Source: an uncultured Geobacter sp. (GTDB lineage: Bacteria > Desulfobacterota > Desulfuromonadia > Geobacterales > Geobacteraceae). Taken from it: 47,344 nt of DNA. Made by a program: the position numbers and the translations under genes. The stretch covers positions 1-47,344 of the forward strand of contig CAIWTU010000126.1 of assembly GCA_903915655.1 (NCBI GenBank), read 5' to 3'. Below the pieces are notes generated by a model. It ran no database searches, was not told the DNA's origin, and was given only the letters and a program-made list of their open reading frames with translations. Shown here piece by piece: positions 35,617 to 43,377 of this stretch. The first letter of the stretch is position 1. Each line of letters begins with the position of its first letter.

Positions 35617-35657
35617 TAGTCAAGGTTGAGGGATTATTTTTACCTCAACCTTGACTA
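35617..35657. terminator. Convergent hairpin between the Tim44 gene and trmL
   Basis: Perfect 15-bp inverted repeat (TAGTCAAGGTTGAGG / CCTCAACCTTGACTA, 11-base loop) that overlaps the last codons of trmL. There is no long T tract on either strand, but its place between converging genes fits a bidirectional terminator. Confidence 0.7.
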
Positions 35658-36139
35658 TGAACTTGAGCCGACCGCAAAATGCCGGTCTGGCGCAAGGCTT
35701 CATAGAGAATGATCCCAGCAGAGGTAGAAAGATTCAGGCTGCGGACCCTCCCTAAAATTGGTATCCTTATCGCCCTCTCCCTGTTTTTTTGTATCAATTC
35801 ATCGGGTAAACCCTTGGTCTCCTTGCCGAATACAATAAAGTCTCCCTCCCTGAATTCTGCATCCAGATAGCTTTTTTCTGCTTTTTTACTTGTGAAGAAG
35901 AACCGTCCGGTCGGGTAGTTCTCCTGTAACTGCTCAAGATCCTGCCAGTAGTAGATCTCTACCTCGCTCCAATAGTCTAGTCCGGCCCTTTTCAGCATAC
36001 GGTCATCGGTGGAAAAACCCAATTTCCCGACGAGGTGCAGGACTGTGCTTGTCGCGCCGCAGAGGCGTGCAATGTTGCCTGTATTTGGAGGTATTTCAGG
36101 TTCTATTAAAACTATATGAAACGGTTTGAATGAATTCAT
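35645..36139 (-). CDS. trmL: tRNA (cytidine(34)-2'-O)-methyltransferase TrmL
   Basis: A 164-aa SPOUT methyltransferase that 2'-O-methylates the wobble base of some tRNA-Leu. Opening HIVLIEPEIPPNTGNIARLC, then KRAGLDYW, the SAM-binding knot FIVFGKETKGLPDELI, and RSLNLSTSAGIILYEALRQ. The length is normal for TrmL. ATG start. It faces the Tim44 gene and ends in a shared hairpin. Confidence 0.93.
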   Translation of the reverse strand: MNSFKPFHIVLIEPEIPPNTGNIARLCGATSTVLHLVGKLGFSTDDRMLKRAGLDYWSEVEIYYWQDLEQLQENYPTGRFFFTSKKAEKSYLDAEFREGDFIVFGKETKGLPDELIQKNRERAIRIPILGRVRSLNLSTSAGIILYEALRQTGILRSAQVHSQG

Positions 36140-36234
36140 GGCAGCTCCCGGTATTTATTAGTATCGATGGCGGATTACGGAAAGTATAGGTGTAGTAAAG
36201 TCAATAACACCCCGATTGTCTTGAGCTATCCGTA

Positions 36235-36275
36235 AAGGTCCCCCCGGAATTGTGTTGACGGGGTGACCTTTTTTT
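36235..36275 (+). terminator. Plus-strand Rho-independent terminator with no gene before it
   Basis: AAGGTC plus a C-run pairs with a G-run plus GACCTT (36259-36270), followed by seven T residues. It points along the plus strand, but the nearest upstream gene is trmL on the other strand. It may end a small RNA from 36140-36230 or act as an attenuator for the lipoprotein gene. TTGACG (36255-36260) with TAATTT 17 bases on also makes a possible promoter overlapping it. Confidence 0.6.
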
Positions 36276-36327
36276 AGTAATTTTATAGCTCGGAAATCGA
36301 ATTCCTATCCCCATAAAGGAGTACCCC

Positions 36328-36858
36328 ATGACAGGATTCTGCAAAGCGTTCATCACCGCGAGCATCGGGCTCTGCATCTCCGCTTGTGCGACCACCGAAA
36401 AAGCGCAACTAGCGATGCAATCCCAATTTATCGGTCAGCCGGTCGAGGCCTTCTTTTCAAAGTACGGTATGCCGATGTCATCGTTTCCGATGAGCAACAG
36501 CACCATCTACCGCTGGCGCGGCGGCGAGACCTCGATCTATGTTCCGGCTGAATACAGGAAACTGAATCCAAACTCGCCGGTCACGGGGGTGAGCAAGAGC
36601 ACGAGCACGACGCAGGTGTCAAATCCGAATCCAAACACAACGGTCACCGAAACCACGACCACAAAGTTCAGTGTTGACCTTGGCGACCTTTTGACCCCGC
36701 AGGGGCAGGTCTCGCCGGCGCACACCGTGCCGATATTCTGTGAGGCGCAGATCACTGCTGACACCAGGGGGGTGATCACTGCTATTCATGCCACGCAGGA
36801 TACCCGCGGCTTCGGCTTGAGCCTGTCGCGCTGTGCCGAACTGTTCGACGTGAAATAG
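36328..36858 (+). CDS. Small lipoprotein, Thr/Ser/Asn-rich
   Basis: A 176-aa protein with a lipoprotein signal (IGLCISAC, Cys at about 20). An N-terminal segment follows (FIGQPVEAFFSKYGMPMSSF and TIYRWRGGETS). A low-complexity Thr/Ser/Asn/Pro middle (about 85-112) precedes CEAQITADTRGVITAI and a C-terminal RCAELF. It uses more GC-rich codons than its neighbours (for example many GCG, CCG, ACC and ACG), which may point to transfer. ATG with AAAGGAG upstream. No family recognised. Confidence 0.75.
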   Translation: MTGFCKAFITASIGLCISACATTEKAQLAMQSQFIGQPVEAFFSKYGMPMSSFPMSNSTIYRWRGGETSIYVPAEYRKLNPNSPVTGVSKSTSTTQVSNPNPNTTVTETTTTKFSVDLGDLLTPQGQVSPAHTVPIFCEAQITADTRGVITAIHATQDTRGFGLSLSRCAELFDVK

Positions 36859-37043
36859 TTCATAAACCGCAGTTGCCCAGACTTTTGTGATTCCGGGGAG
36901 ATAGATGATAAGTTTCTTCAAGGGGAAAAAGGATATTTCCCCATAACTCCACGGGCTACCAACGGGGCTGTAGACGGTACAACAGGTAGCTATGAGTGGT
37001 GAGGAGCTTGGACCTCAATGCCTTATAAAGGGAATTTGAGTTA
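36859..37043. other. Intergenic region with a short hairpin
   Basis: No gene is seen. A 7-bp inverted repeat, GGGGAAA / TTTCCCC (36922-36942, 7-base loop), lies between convergent genes without a clear T tract. Confidence 0.45.
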
Positions 37044-37574
37044 TCATTTTTCTATCCCTATCCTGGCGGTAACCCCAGATTTGTAGTAGTGCTTGACTTC
37101 ACGCATCTCTGTTACCAGGTCGGCGGCAGTAATTATTTTTTCATCTGCATTTCTACCCGTCAGCACCAATTCCACCTGGTCCGGTTTGATTGCAATAAGA
37201 TGCAGCACGTCATCAACTGAAATCAGACCGTAATGGACGGCATTATTGATCTCGTCGAGAATGACCAGATCATACCGGGCTTCAGTCAAGGTTTTCTCTG
37301 CCAGGGAGAGCGCTTCACGAGCAAGTAGTCTATCAACCCCGGCGGCATTGTCTCTCCGGCACCAATCACTGGTTCCCGTCTGGAGTATTGTAAAATTTGG
37401 GGCAAGTTTTCTGGCAGCCATTTGTTCACCGTAGGGTCCGCCACCCTTTAAAAATTGAAGCATGCATACCTGCAAATCTCTGCCGACTGCGCGAAGGGCA
37501 AGACCCAGGGCAGCAGTTGTCTTACCCTTACCGTTACCAGTATAAACCTGTACAAGACCTTTTTCCAGTTTCAT
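37044..37574 (-). CDS. cobO: Cob(I)yrinic acid a,c-diamide adenosyltransferase
   Basis: About 176 aa, CobO/BtuR (CobA-type) adenosyltransferase that puts the adenosyl group on the cobalt of corrinoids. The P-loop is GNGKGKTTAALGLALRAVG. It continues CMLQFLKGGGPYGE, DLVILDEINNAVHYGLI and LVLTGRNADEKIIAA-like LTGRNADEKIITAADL. ATG at 37574 begins MKLEKGLVQVYTG; a TTG at 37589 would add five residues. The region upstream (37590-37835) shows no cobalamin riboswitch that I can recognise and no gene. Confidence 0.93.
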   Translation of the reverse strand: MKLEKGLVQVYTGNGKGKTTAALGLALRAVGRDLQVCMLQFLKGGGPYGEQMAARKLAPNFTILQTGTSDWCRRDNAAGVDRLLAREALSLAEKTLTEARYDLVILDEINNAVHYGLISVDDVLHLIAIKPDQVELVLTGRNADEKIITAADLVTEMREVKHYYKSGVTARIGIEK

Positions 37575-37835
37575 GCGCCACCAACTCAAGATTATTTTTG
37601 CAACAGTTCAGCTTGTTACCCTGGTAAATAGTTTGCTTTCTGGCTTTTGTCCCCCTTGACAGGAGAGGAGATTTTATTCCTGGATTGCAGCTTGAGCGTT
37701 GCAGAGAGAGTCCTGGCCATGAAAGGCTTATTTTTCTGCAGTCAGCATTCAGGTTGAGGAAATCGTGTCAAGGAGAGCCACGTTTCTAGAGGGAGTATAA
37801 AATGCCGGATGCTCAACTGTAAAGCTAAAACGAAC

Positions 37836-37864
37836 TTGACAAGAACAACTGGTACTGCTAATTA
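37836..37864 (+). promoter_or_regulatory. Predicted promoter of tRNA-Val
   Basis: A consensus TTGACA (37836-37841), a 17-base spacer and TAATTA (37859-37864), 15 bases before the tRNA. Confidence 0.65.
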
Positions 37865-37879
37865 AGGTATAGATAAATA

Positions 37880-37954
37880 GGGCGATTAGCTCAGCGGGAG
37901 AGCACTGCCTTCACACGGCAGGGGTCACTGGTTCGAACCCAGTATCGCCCACCA
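37880..37954 (+). tRNA. tRNA-Val (anticodon CAC)
   Basis: A full cloverleaf: acceptor GGGCGAT pairs with ATCGCCC, D-arm with AGCTCAGCGGGAGAGC, anticodon stem CTGCC/GGCAG with loop TTCACAC (anticodon CAC), and T-arm CTGGTTCGAACCCAG. CCA is encoded at 37952-37954. It stands alone and marks the change from conserved genes to the accessory region. Confidence 0.97.
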
Positions 37955-37963
37955 TAAAAATCA

Positions 37964-37990
37964 AGGGGTTAGAGAATTTCTCTAGCCCCT
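37964..37990 (+). terminator. Hairpin after tRNA-Val
   Basis: AGGGGTTAGAG pairs with CTCTAGCCCCT (one G-T pair, 5-base loop), 10 bases after the tRNA. A T-rich tract follows (CTTGCTTTGC), weaker than a classic T-run. Confidence 0.65.
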
Positions 37991-38170
37991 CTTGCTTTGC
38001 AATTAATTGCCATGCGGCAAATATGCGGCATGAGAAAATATTTTTTTATTTCTGCCGTAACGTCCAACCTTTACTTGAGCTAAGGCTGCTTGAGGCTCTC
38101 TTGGCAATCTCGGGAAGGTGGAAAGTGTGGAGTGTCTTCTGAAAATGCCCTGGCGGCCTGATTTGGTAGC

Positions 38171-38578
38171 TTAATCAATCTTATTGAATTGAGGGATTGG
38201 TGAAGCTGGCAAATTATTGTAACCGTATTGCGAAAGCCTTTTTCTGGCAATCTTTCTGCCTGCTTCGGTGAATAACTCACCCCATTGCGATTCTAAAATG
38301 AACGCCTCTACTGTTAGGTCGAGCCGTTTGCGCTCCCATAATTCAGTTTATCCTTCGGATACATTATTGCTGTGCAAGAGGATTTTGGCGGTTTCAAGCC
38401 CGCCATGATCGCATAACATCTGATGGAATCGCGTCGCCTTATACTTTACTTCTTCCCAGGCGCGGTGGTAAATGCCCATCATTGGAACAGGCAGCAGGAT
38501 AAAAGGCAGCACTTTTCTACGTTGACCGGCAAACTGAGTTGACGTGGGCAAGAAACGGCAATATTGCCGACAAGCCAT
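38171..38578 (-). pseudogene. Disrupted gene fragment (helical domain of unknown function)
   Basis: Minus-strand reading gives YHRAWEEVKYKATRFHQMLC, DHGGLETAKILLHSNNVSEG, then an in-frame TAA, then TELWERKRLDLTVEAFILES and KIARKRLSQYG to a stop at 38171. I recognise the string (HGGLETAK..LL...VS.GFT.LWE..RLDLTVEA) from larger hypothetical proteins of many bacteria. The frame is kept on both sides of the stop, so a point change probably broke it. It is also short at its N-terminus. The function of the family is unknown to me. Confidence 0.75.
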
Positions 38579-38596
38579 TGTCCTTCAGCTACATGA

Positions 38597-39589
38597 TTAC
38601 TGTTGGGACAGTTTCAGCTCATTAGGAGAGAGCCAGTTCTCAAATTTTTGCATACTTTCAAAAACGCTGCATTTGGAACAAGGGATATTATCCGTTTTTG
38701 GCACTAATCCCATCAACATTTTACGCGCATAGCGCATTTTATCATTATTCAGTTGTTCAGAAAAAATCCCTTCAAAAACATTTTCTGCGTACACCCCCCA
38801 AATATTCCGACTGCACCCCAACAGTTTGCCGTCCCAGTTTATTTGAGGACTGTGCCACATATGGTAGCACAGATGCCTCATATAATGGACTTTCTCGCGG
38901 CCAAGATACTCATTACGATCAGAATATCCGGTTAACTCTCGTACTTTTTCTGCCCGCTCATCTTTTACTTCGCCAGAAAGACAATCCAGTTTGTATTCAA
39001 TTTTCATCTTAAGCATCTCGGCCAACAGGGCAGCTTGTTCTATCTGGTTAATATTGTGCTCAAATATGATGAACTGGAATACAAGGTGTGGTGTCGAAGA
39101 CCCATATTTTTTTTTCAATTCATTTATGCGGCTGATATTCTTTATCACGTTCCTGAGTGATCCACCGACCCGATACTGCGCATAAACCGACTGAGTTACC
39201 CCATCAATTGCACATCGCACTCTGGATGTTCCAAAGCGCACAAGAGCGTCCAAGGCGTCATCTGAAGCGTGATTCAGGTTGGCGCCCTCATCAATTTCGG
39301 TAATAATTCCTTGCCTATGGGCAAATTCGAGAATCTCGGGAAGCTGAGGATTAAGGAAAACCTCTCCGAAGTTCCCAAGTTCTATACTTTTGATGGCTGG
39401 ATTCCTGATTAAAAAATCGCTGAATTTTTTAAAAGTCAGCTTCCCGTGACCTATTATATTGGTACTATTGCCTATAAGCTGACACATTGGGCAGTGGAGT
39501 TGACAGATAGAACATGCCTCGATCCTGACAGTGGACGGCAGTTTCTCCAGGTCGCCGGAAAAGATGCCATAGGTATTCTCTCTGGTCAT
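38597..39589 (-). CDS. Radical SAM/SPASM-like protein, second of a tandem pair in the lasso-type cluster
   Basis: A 330-aa radical SAM protein. The 4Fe-4S motif CX3CX2C is Cys29, 33 and 36 (CSICQLHCPMC). It continues IELGNFGEVFLNPQLPEIL, VRCAIDGVTQSVYAQYRVGG and RINELKKKYG. The C-terminal part has a SPASM-like pattern: LCYHMWHSPQINWDGKLLGC and CSKC, for an auxiliary cluster. It is clearly paralogous to the gene before it, sharing GxNLNxAxDxAL, VRxAxDG and YRVGGxLRxVIxNIxRINELK. Its ATG overlaps the previous stop (ATGA), so both are translationally coupled. The substrate may be the precursor peptide or a sugar on it; this is inference. Confidence 0.88.
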   Translation of the reverse strand: MTRENTYGIFSGDLEKLPSTVRIEACSICQLHCPMCQLIGNSTNIIGHGKLTFKKFSDFLIRNPAIKSIELGNFGEVFLNPQLPEILEFAHRQGIITEIDEGANLNHASDDALDALVRFGTSRVRCAIDGVTQSVYAQYRVGGSLRNVIKNISRINELKKKYGSSTPHLVFQFIIFEHNINQIEQAALLAEMLKMKIEYKLDCLSGEVKDERAEKVRELTGYSDRNEYLGREKVHYMRHLCYHMWHSPQINWDGKLLGCSRNIWGVYAENVFEGIFSEQLNNDKMRYARKMLMGLVPKTDNIPCSKCSVFESMQKFENWLSPNELKLSQQ

Positions 39590-40581
39590 ACTAGGTCCTG
39601 CTCAATCATCATGATCCTGTTGTTAATATCATCCTCAGTAATCCAATTTTTATAATGGCACATCGCCTGATAACAGTCACAGTGACAACAGGGTACATCT
39701 TTTCGGGGAGGCTTTTTCCCCATAAGCATTTCACGAGCATAGATCAATGCCTCGCTGTTAAGGGATTCGCGCAAATCATCCGTAAAAACATTGCCGGGAA
39801 AGTATCCGAAGTCGTTGTTACAAGTACAGCCGATTATCCTGCCATCCCATGTAATACGAGGACTGATCCAGGGCTGAGGACATAGCTGCCGAAAAAAATG
39901 ACATTTCGTTTTGTGAAGGTATTCAGCTCTATCGGCATAACCGGCGTATCTCCTTATTTTTTCACGTTCGACTGGCGACAGCTTTTCAGGAAATCGATTC
40001 AGTCTGATCTCGAATTTCATTTTGAGCATCTGTGCCAACAGGGCAGCCTGATCTATTTCATGAATATTGCAGGCCATCGGGATAAATTGAAAAATCAGCA
40101 GAGGAAAAGGCGAACAATATTTATGTTTCAGCTCATTAATACGTTTGATATTACGTATCACCTTGCGAAGGTCGCCTCCGACTCGGTACTTTTCGTACGT
40201 ACGCCTGGTTGCTCCATCCACAGCACAGCGGACGGCTTTGACACCAAAACGAACAACAGCTTCAAGCGCTTCATCTGTCGCATCGTTCAAGTTGGTGCCG
40301 TTAGCGATTGTAATTGCGATGCCACGTTCGGCGGCAAACTGAATCATTTCCGCCAGATTTTCATGAAGAAACAACTCGCCCCGCCCCCGTAGATACACTT
40401 TTCTGATCACGGGGTAACGGGTCAGAAAATCCCGGTAATCATTCAGAGCCATAAAACCCTTTTCCGGATGTTGATTGACCGATCTTGCCGGACATTTCGG
40501 GCAACTCAGATTGCATACCGACGTCGGTTCGAGGCCGACCGATTTGGGGAGAGGAACTGTCTGTTTTATTTCATTCGGCAT
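39586..40581 (-). CDS. Radical SAM/SPASM-like protein, first of a tandem pair in the lasso-type cluster
   Basis: A 331-aa radical SAM protein with Cys23, 27 and 30 in SVCNLSCPKC. It continues VYLRGRGELFLHENLAEMIQ and VRCAVDGATRRTYEKYRVGG. A SPASM-like C-terminus has LCPQPWISPRITWDGRIIGC and a Cys-rich PCCHCDCYQAMC, richer in Cys than in its paralogue. ATG at 40581 has GGAAAG 6 bases upstream and lies just after the glycosyltransferase stop; a frame to 40608 overlaps that gene and is unlikely. It is coupled by ATGA to the next radical SAM gene. Confidence 0.88.
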   Translation of the reverse strand: MPNEIKQTVPLPKSVGLEPTSVCNLSCPKCPARSVNQHPEKGFMALNDYRDFLTRYPVIRKVYLRGRGELFLHENLAEMIQFAAERGIAITIANGTNLNDATDEALEAVVRFGVKAVRCAVDGATRRTYEKYRVGGDLRKVIRNIKRINELKHKYCSPFPLLIFQFIPMACNIHEIDQAALLAQMLKMKFEIRLNRFPEKLSPVEREKIRRYAGYADRAEYLHKTKCHFFRQLCPQPWISPRITWDGRIIGCTCNNDFGYFPGNVFTDDLRESLNSEALIYAREMLMGKKPPRKDVPCCHCDCYQAMCHYKNWITEDDINNRIMMIEQDLV

Positions 40582-40583
40582 GA

Positions 40584-41780
40584 TTATCTTTCCAAGATTG
40601 CAATACATTTTCCGGCAATAATCCGGATTCGTTGAGAATTATCGGAGGCGGCATATTTCTGCGCCAGTGCGCCAATATTTTTATGTAAGGAGTTGTCATT
40701 AATCAGTCCCCTGATTTTGGATTCCATATCGGGAGTAGTGTCGAAAATTGAGACCATACTGCATAGATGCTGTGATGCAAGGCGATAGGCCAGTAACTGC
40801 TGCTCCAACTGCGAAGGGAAAAGGAGGATCGGCACGGCGTTAAGCAGTAACTGTGAAGTTGTGTTGTGGCCTGCTTCCGTTATGGCGAGACAGCAGTGGT
40901 TGCTGACATCTTCAAGACTGACCGGAGAGTCGGTGATCCTGATAGAGGGGCTGCTCAAAGCCTGTATGTCATCTTTTGAGAGACCCGGAATGACGGCATA
41001 AACTGGCAGTCCCAGTTTTCCAAGGGCGGCAAGAAGCGATAGAAGGTTCCGATTCTGAAATCCTATGTAGGCGAATATGTTGTCTCTCCCGGATGATGGC
41101 CAGTCGGCAAAAATGCCTGCAACCGATTCCGTTATCGGCCCGAAGTAAAAGGGCTCTTTCCGGTCAGAATAATGATCGAATTCCGGCCAGGTGCATAAAA
41201 ATAGTTCCGCACCGGTAAAAATATCTGCGGCTGAAGTCAGAAAAGAATGCCCGGAACTCTCCAGAGCGGGGTTTACAGCGGCAAGAAACTCTGCCTCTTT
41301 TTCGGCAAGGGTATGCCTTGGAATATTGAGCCAGGGGTGTAGTGACGGCATTGGGGTTGAAAGAGGGGGGATAGTGAAGCCGGTTCCCGTAACAGCACGC
41401 GGTATATTCATGCTCCTGGCGGCGATAAGCGCTGTCGGAGCATGTTCGGCAATTATCATGTCCGGTTTTGCAGAGAGAAACAGGGAGCGCCAGATCAAAA
41501 GCTGATTCTTCAGGTTGTCGCCATGACTGTAGCCGTTTTTCAGAAGATTCTGGCCATAGGACAGTGAAAGAACGGATGAAATCGGCGGAGTATTCTCTCT
41601 TTCAACACTGTGGCAGACAAAACCCTCTGCCGTAACAAGTTGCCAAGCTACAGAGTGCGTCTTACTGAACGCCCAGACAATGGCATGCCCTTGCACTCTG
41701 AGGATTCTGGCAAGGGGGAGAAGCCTCATGACATGGCCCAGATTGCCGCCAAGCTCCCAACAGATAAGTATTCGGCTCAT
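40584..41780 (-). CDS. GT-B fold glycosyltransferase (UGT/MGT-like)
   Basis: A 398-aa GT1-like enzyme. N-terminal acceptor domain opening RILICWELGGNLGHVMRLLP with the Gly-rich loop and His20-type base region. The C-terminal nucleotide-sugar domain has LAITEAGHNTTSQLLLNAVP and ILLFPSQLEQQLLAYRL, the family signature. It lies after the precursor gene and before the two radical SAM genes in the same direction, so glycosylation of the peptide product is the simplest idea. The ribosome binding site is weak, and the gene follows a hairpin in the mRNA. The sugar donor cannot be told. Confidence 0.87.
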   Translation of the reverse strand: MSRILICWELGGNLGHVMRLLPLARILRVQGHAIVWAFSKTHSVAWQLVTAEGFVCHSVERENTPPISSVLSLSYGQNLLKNGYSHGDNLKNQLLIWRSLFLSAKPDMIIAEHAPTALIAARSMNIPRAVTGTGFTIPPLSTPMPSLHPWLNIPRHTLAEKEAEFLAAVNPALESSGHSFLTSAADIFTGAELFLCTWPEFDHYSDRKEPFYFGPITESVAGIFADWPSSGRDNIFAYIGFQNRNLLSLLAALGKLGLPVYAVIPGLSKDDIQALSSPSIRITDSPVSLEDVSNHCCLAITEAGHNTTSQLLLNAVPILLFPSQLEQQLLAYRLASQHLCSMVSIFDTTPDMESKIRGLINDNSLHKNIGALAQKYAASDNSQRIRIIAGKCIAILER

Positions 41781-41820
41781 TTTGAAGTCTGCAGACTCTG
41801 TGGCTGCTCCGGTTGATTGT

Positions 41821-41862
41821 CCGCCAAAACTTCTTGGTTCAAGCTAACACGACTTTTGGCGG
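41821..41862 (-). promoter_or_regulatory. Intercistronic hairpin after the precursor peptide gene
   Basis: A perfect 9-bp inverted repeat, CCGCCAAAA / TTTTGGCGG, with a 24-base loop, in the 106-base gap between the precursor and the glycosyltransferase. A partial terminator or mRNA-stabilising stem here would raise precursor over enzyme levels, as in many peptide clusters. There is no strong T tract. Confidence 0.55.
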
Positions 41863-41886
41863 TTACTAAGACGGACTGTAAGGAGG

Positions 41887-42030
41887 CTATGAATACGCAT
41901 TGCCGTCTGCGCCAGTACCAGTGTTTCCTGACAGAGTAACGTCTTTGATGTCCCAGTCGTTTATAGTCGGTGTGGTCCACTGCTGTTTCCCCCCTGTTGC
42001 TTTTACAGCCTGCAGATTTTCGCTGTTCAT
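41887..42030 (-). CDS. Putative lasso-type precursor peptide
   Basis: A 47-aa peptide. The leader (1-33) has WTTPTINDWDI (residues 18-28), like the Y/WxxP motif bound by lasso leader-recognition (B1) proteins. Thr32 sits at -2 of the proposed cut, followed by Leu33. The proposed core (34-47) is SGNTGTGADGNAYS, with Asp at core position 9 for an isopeptide bond to Ser1. This matches paeninodin, which has Thr at -2, Ala1-Asp9 ring and a C-terminal Ser. An alternative cut before Gly35 would give an 8-residue ring to the same Asp. ATG at 42030 has GAGGAGG upstream; the frame extends to 42078 but lacks that support. The predicted tail is short (5 residues). Confidence 0.8.
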   Translation of the reverse strand: MNSENLQAVKATGGKQQWTTPTINDWDIKDVTLSGNTGTGADGNAYS

Positions 42031-42070
42031 ACGGCCTCCTCTTCTGGATGTTCTGTTATTTACAAGCTTT

Positions 42071-42358
42071 CTATGCAATGGATATAATCTGTCGTGACAG
42101 CAGCTTCACCAAAAAATCCAGTGTCTCTTTCTCCAACAACGAGCGCTCCGCTGAAAACTTACTTTCAAGAATATCGCAGAGAGCGCAAAAAGTCAGCGGC
42201 TGTTGAAGAGCGTCCCATATTTCTCCCCCGACTGGATTCAAGAGGTAATATTTGCCGGAATCCACGCTCATCATCATGATGTCGGAGTCCACCTCGCCGG
42301 TAAACATATCCTCATTTCTAGTTATAATAGTATCAAGAGTGAATTCCGAATACAGCAT
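42071..42358 (-). CDS. PqqD-like RiPP recognition element (lasso B1-type)
   Basis: A 95-aa small PqqD-fold protein that binds leader peptides. Typical pattern: MMMSVDSGKYYLLNPVGGEIWDALQQPLTF (about 28-57, read in two parts), followed by helices around CDILESKFSAERSLL and EKETLDFLVKLLS. ATG start. It ends 40 bases before the precursor start and begins 104 bases after the HPr-kinase-like gene, a gap that holds a short inverted repeat (GACAAT / ATTGTC, 42407-42431). Confidence 0.85.
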   Translation of the reverse strand: MLYSEFTLDTIITRNEDMFTGEVDSDIMMMSVDSGKYYLLNPVGGEIWDALQQPLTFCALCDILESKFSAERSLLEKETLDFLVKLLSRQIISIA

Positions 42359-42462
42359 AATCGCTCCTAAGAGTGGTGTATGTAATGCAACTTAACATAA
42401 GCTGCCCGACAATTCAATCACCTGATATTGTCCGGGAAAAATGGCATAGCAGGTTAGATGGA

Positions 42463-43377
42463 TTATCTCTCAAGCAGCGTTTCTATCATGTAAAAAAGTT
42501 CGTCCGGATGCGGTTTGGGGGACGAGAGCTCCAGCGAATAAATCGGCACTTTGTTCGCAATATTTATTATAGTATTGAAGTTGTTGGCTGTTCCACCCAT
42601 GCCTGAAAGAAAGTCACGGCAGAAAATATGCCGGTTTATCAGATGGAACGCTTCTCCTCCCCTCATCTGCTTTATGCCGGTTTTTGAAGAACCGTGCGAC
42701 GTAAGGATGAAAATCGCTGAAAGTGGCCTCGGATGCTCTTCGAAGAGATTCTGCATCAACAATCCATCTTTTTCCCAGCTGGGGAGTGAATCTATACCGT
42801 CTGTCCAGTCATCAGGCCATAGAGCGATTGAATCTTTATGGAGCTTCAACTCCGGAGTCCCTGGCAGAACCAGCAGCTTGTGGTCTTTACTATCTATGGC
42901 CGTGGTGTTGTCATCAAGCAGTCTGTAGCCTTTGTGGAGAAAAGCTGCGGCAAGAGTAGACTTCCCCATGCCGGAGTCAGCGCAAAAAACTATGCAAGAT
43001 CCCTGCTGATTGGCTACTGAGGCGGCATGAAGAGGCAAAACTCCCCTTTGGTGAAGAAGAGCCCCCAGACCCCAGCCAAGAAGCAGCATCCGAATATCTT
43101 CGATTTTGCTCTCAACCAACGGCTCAACAAGGATATGTGATCCGCTGGAAACAAGTATCCGTGCAATAGTATCAGTTATTATAAGGAGTTGCTCTTTGCC
43201 GGCTTCGAATTTGAACCCTGTCCGTTTGTCGGGATCGGTTATTTCAGGTACCGTTCCGGTTGTAATTGTGACATCCACTTTTCGTCTGCCATCATCTCTG
43301 CGAAGTTGAGGGCACTCAATAGCGGATGAGATGGTAAGGCCAAAGGCTCTGTAGAGGAATTTCTTTTTTGTTGTCAC
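42463..43377 (-). CDS. HPr kinase-like protein of lasso-type clusters
   Basis: A 304-aa protein with the HprK P-loop CADSGMGKSTLAAAF (Lys139), preceded by GVLPLHAASV (His117) and followed by a Walker B-like LLDDNT (Asp155-156). Such kinases in lasso clusters phosphorylate the C-terminal Ser of the precursor, and the precursor here ends in Ser. GTG start overlaps the TGA of the cyclase gene by 4 bases. The C-terminal region (SGMGGTANNFNTIINIANKV) is unlike HPr kinase proper, as in other cluster-associated members. Confidence 0.88.
   Translation of the reverse strand: MTTKKKFLYRAFGLTISSAIECPQLRRDDGRRKVDVTITTGTVPEITDPDKRTGFKFEAGKEQLLIITDTIARILVSSGSHILVEPLVESKIEDIRMLLLGWGLGALLHQRGVLPLHAASVANQQGSCIVFCADSGMGKSTLAAAFLHKGYRLLDDNTTAIDSKDHKLLVLPGTPELKLHKDSIALWPDDWTDGIDSLPSWEKDGLLMQNLFEEHPRPLSAIFILTSHGSSKTGIKQMRGGEAFHLINRHIFCRDFLSGMGGTANNFNTIINIANKVPIYSLELSSPKPHPDELFYMIETLLER

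Noticed and set aside
37590-37835. Cobalamin riboswitch for cobO
   Set aside because: No recognisable B12-box on the minus strand upstream of the gene.
37880-38040. Prophage attachment site at tRNA-Val
   Set aside because: No duplicate of the tRNA 3' end and no integrase in the window, so kept only as a hypothesis.
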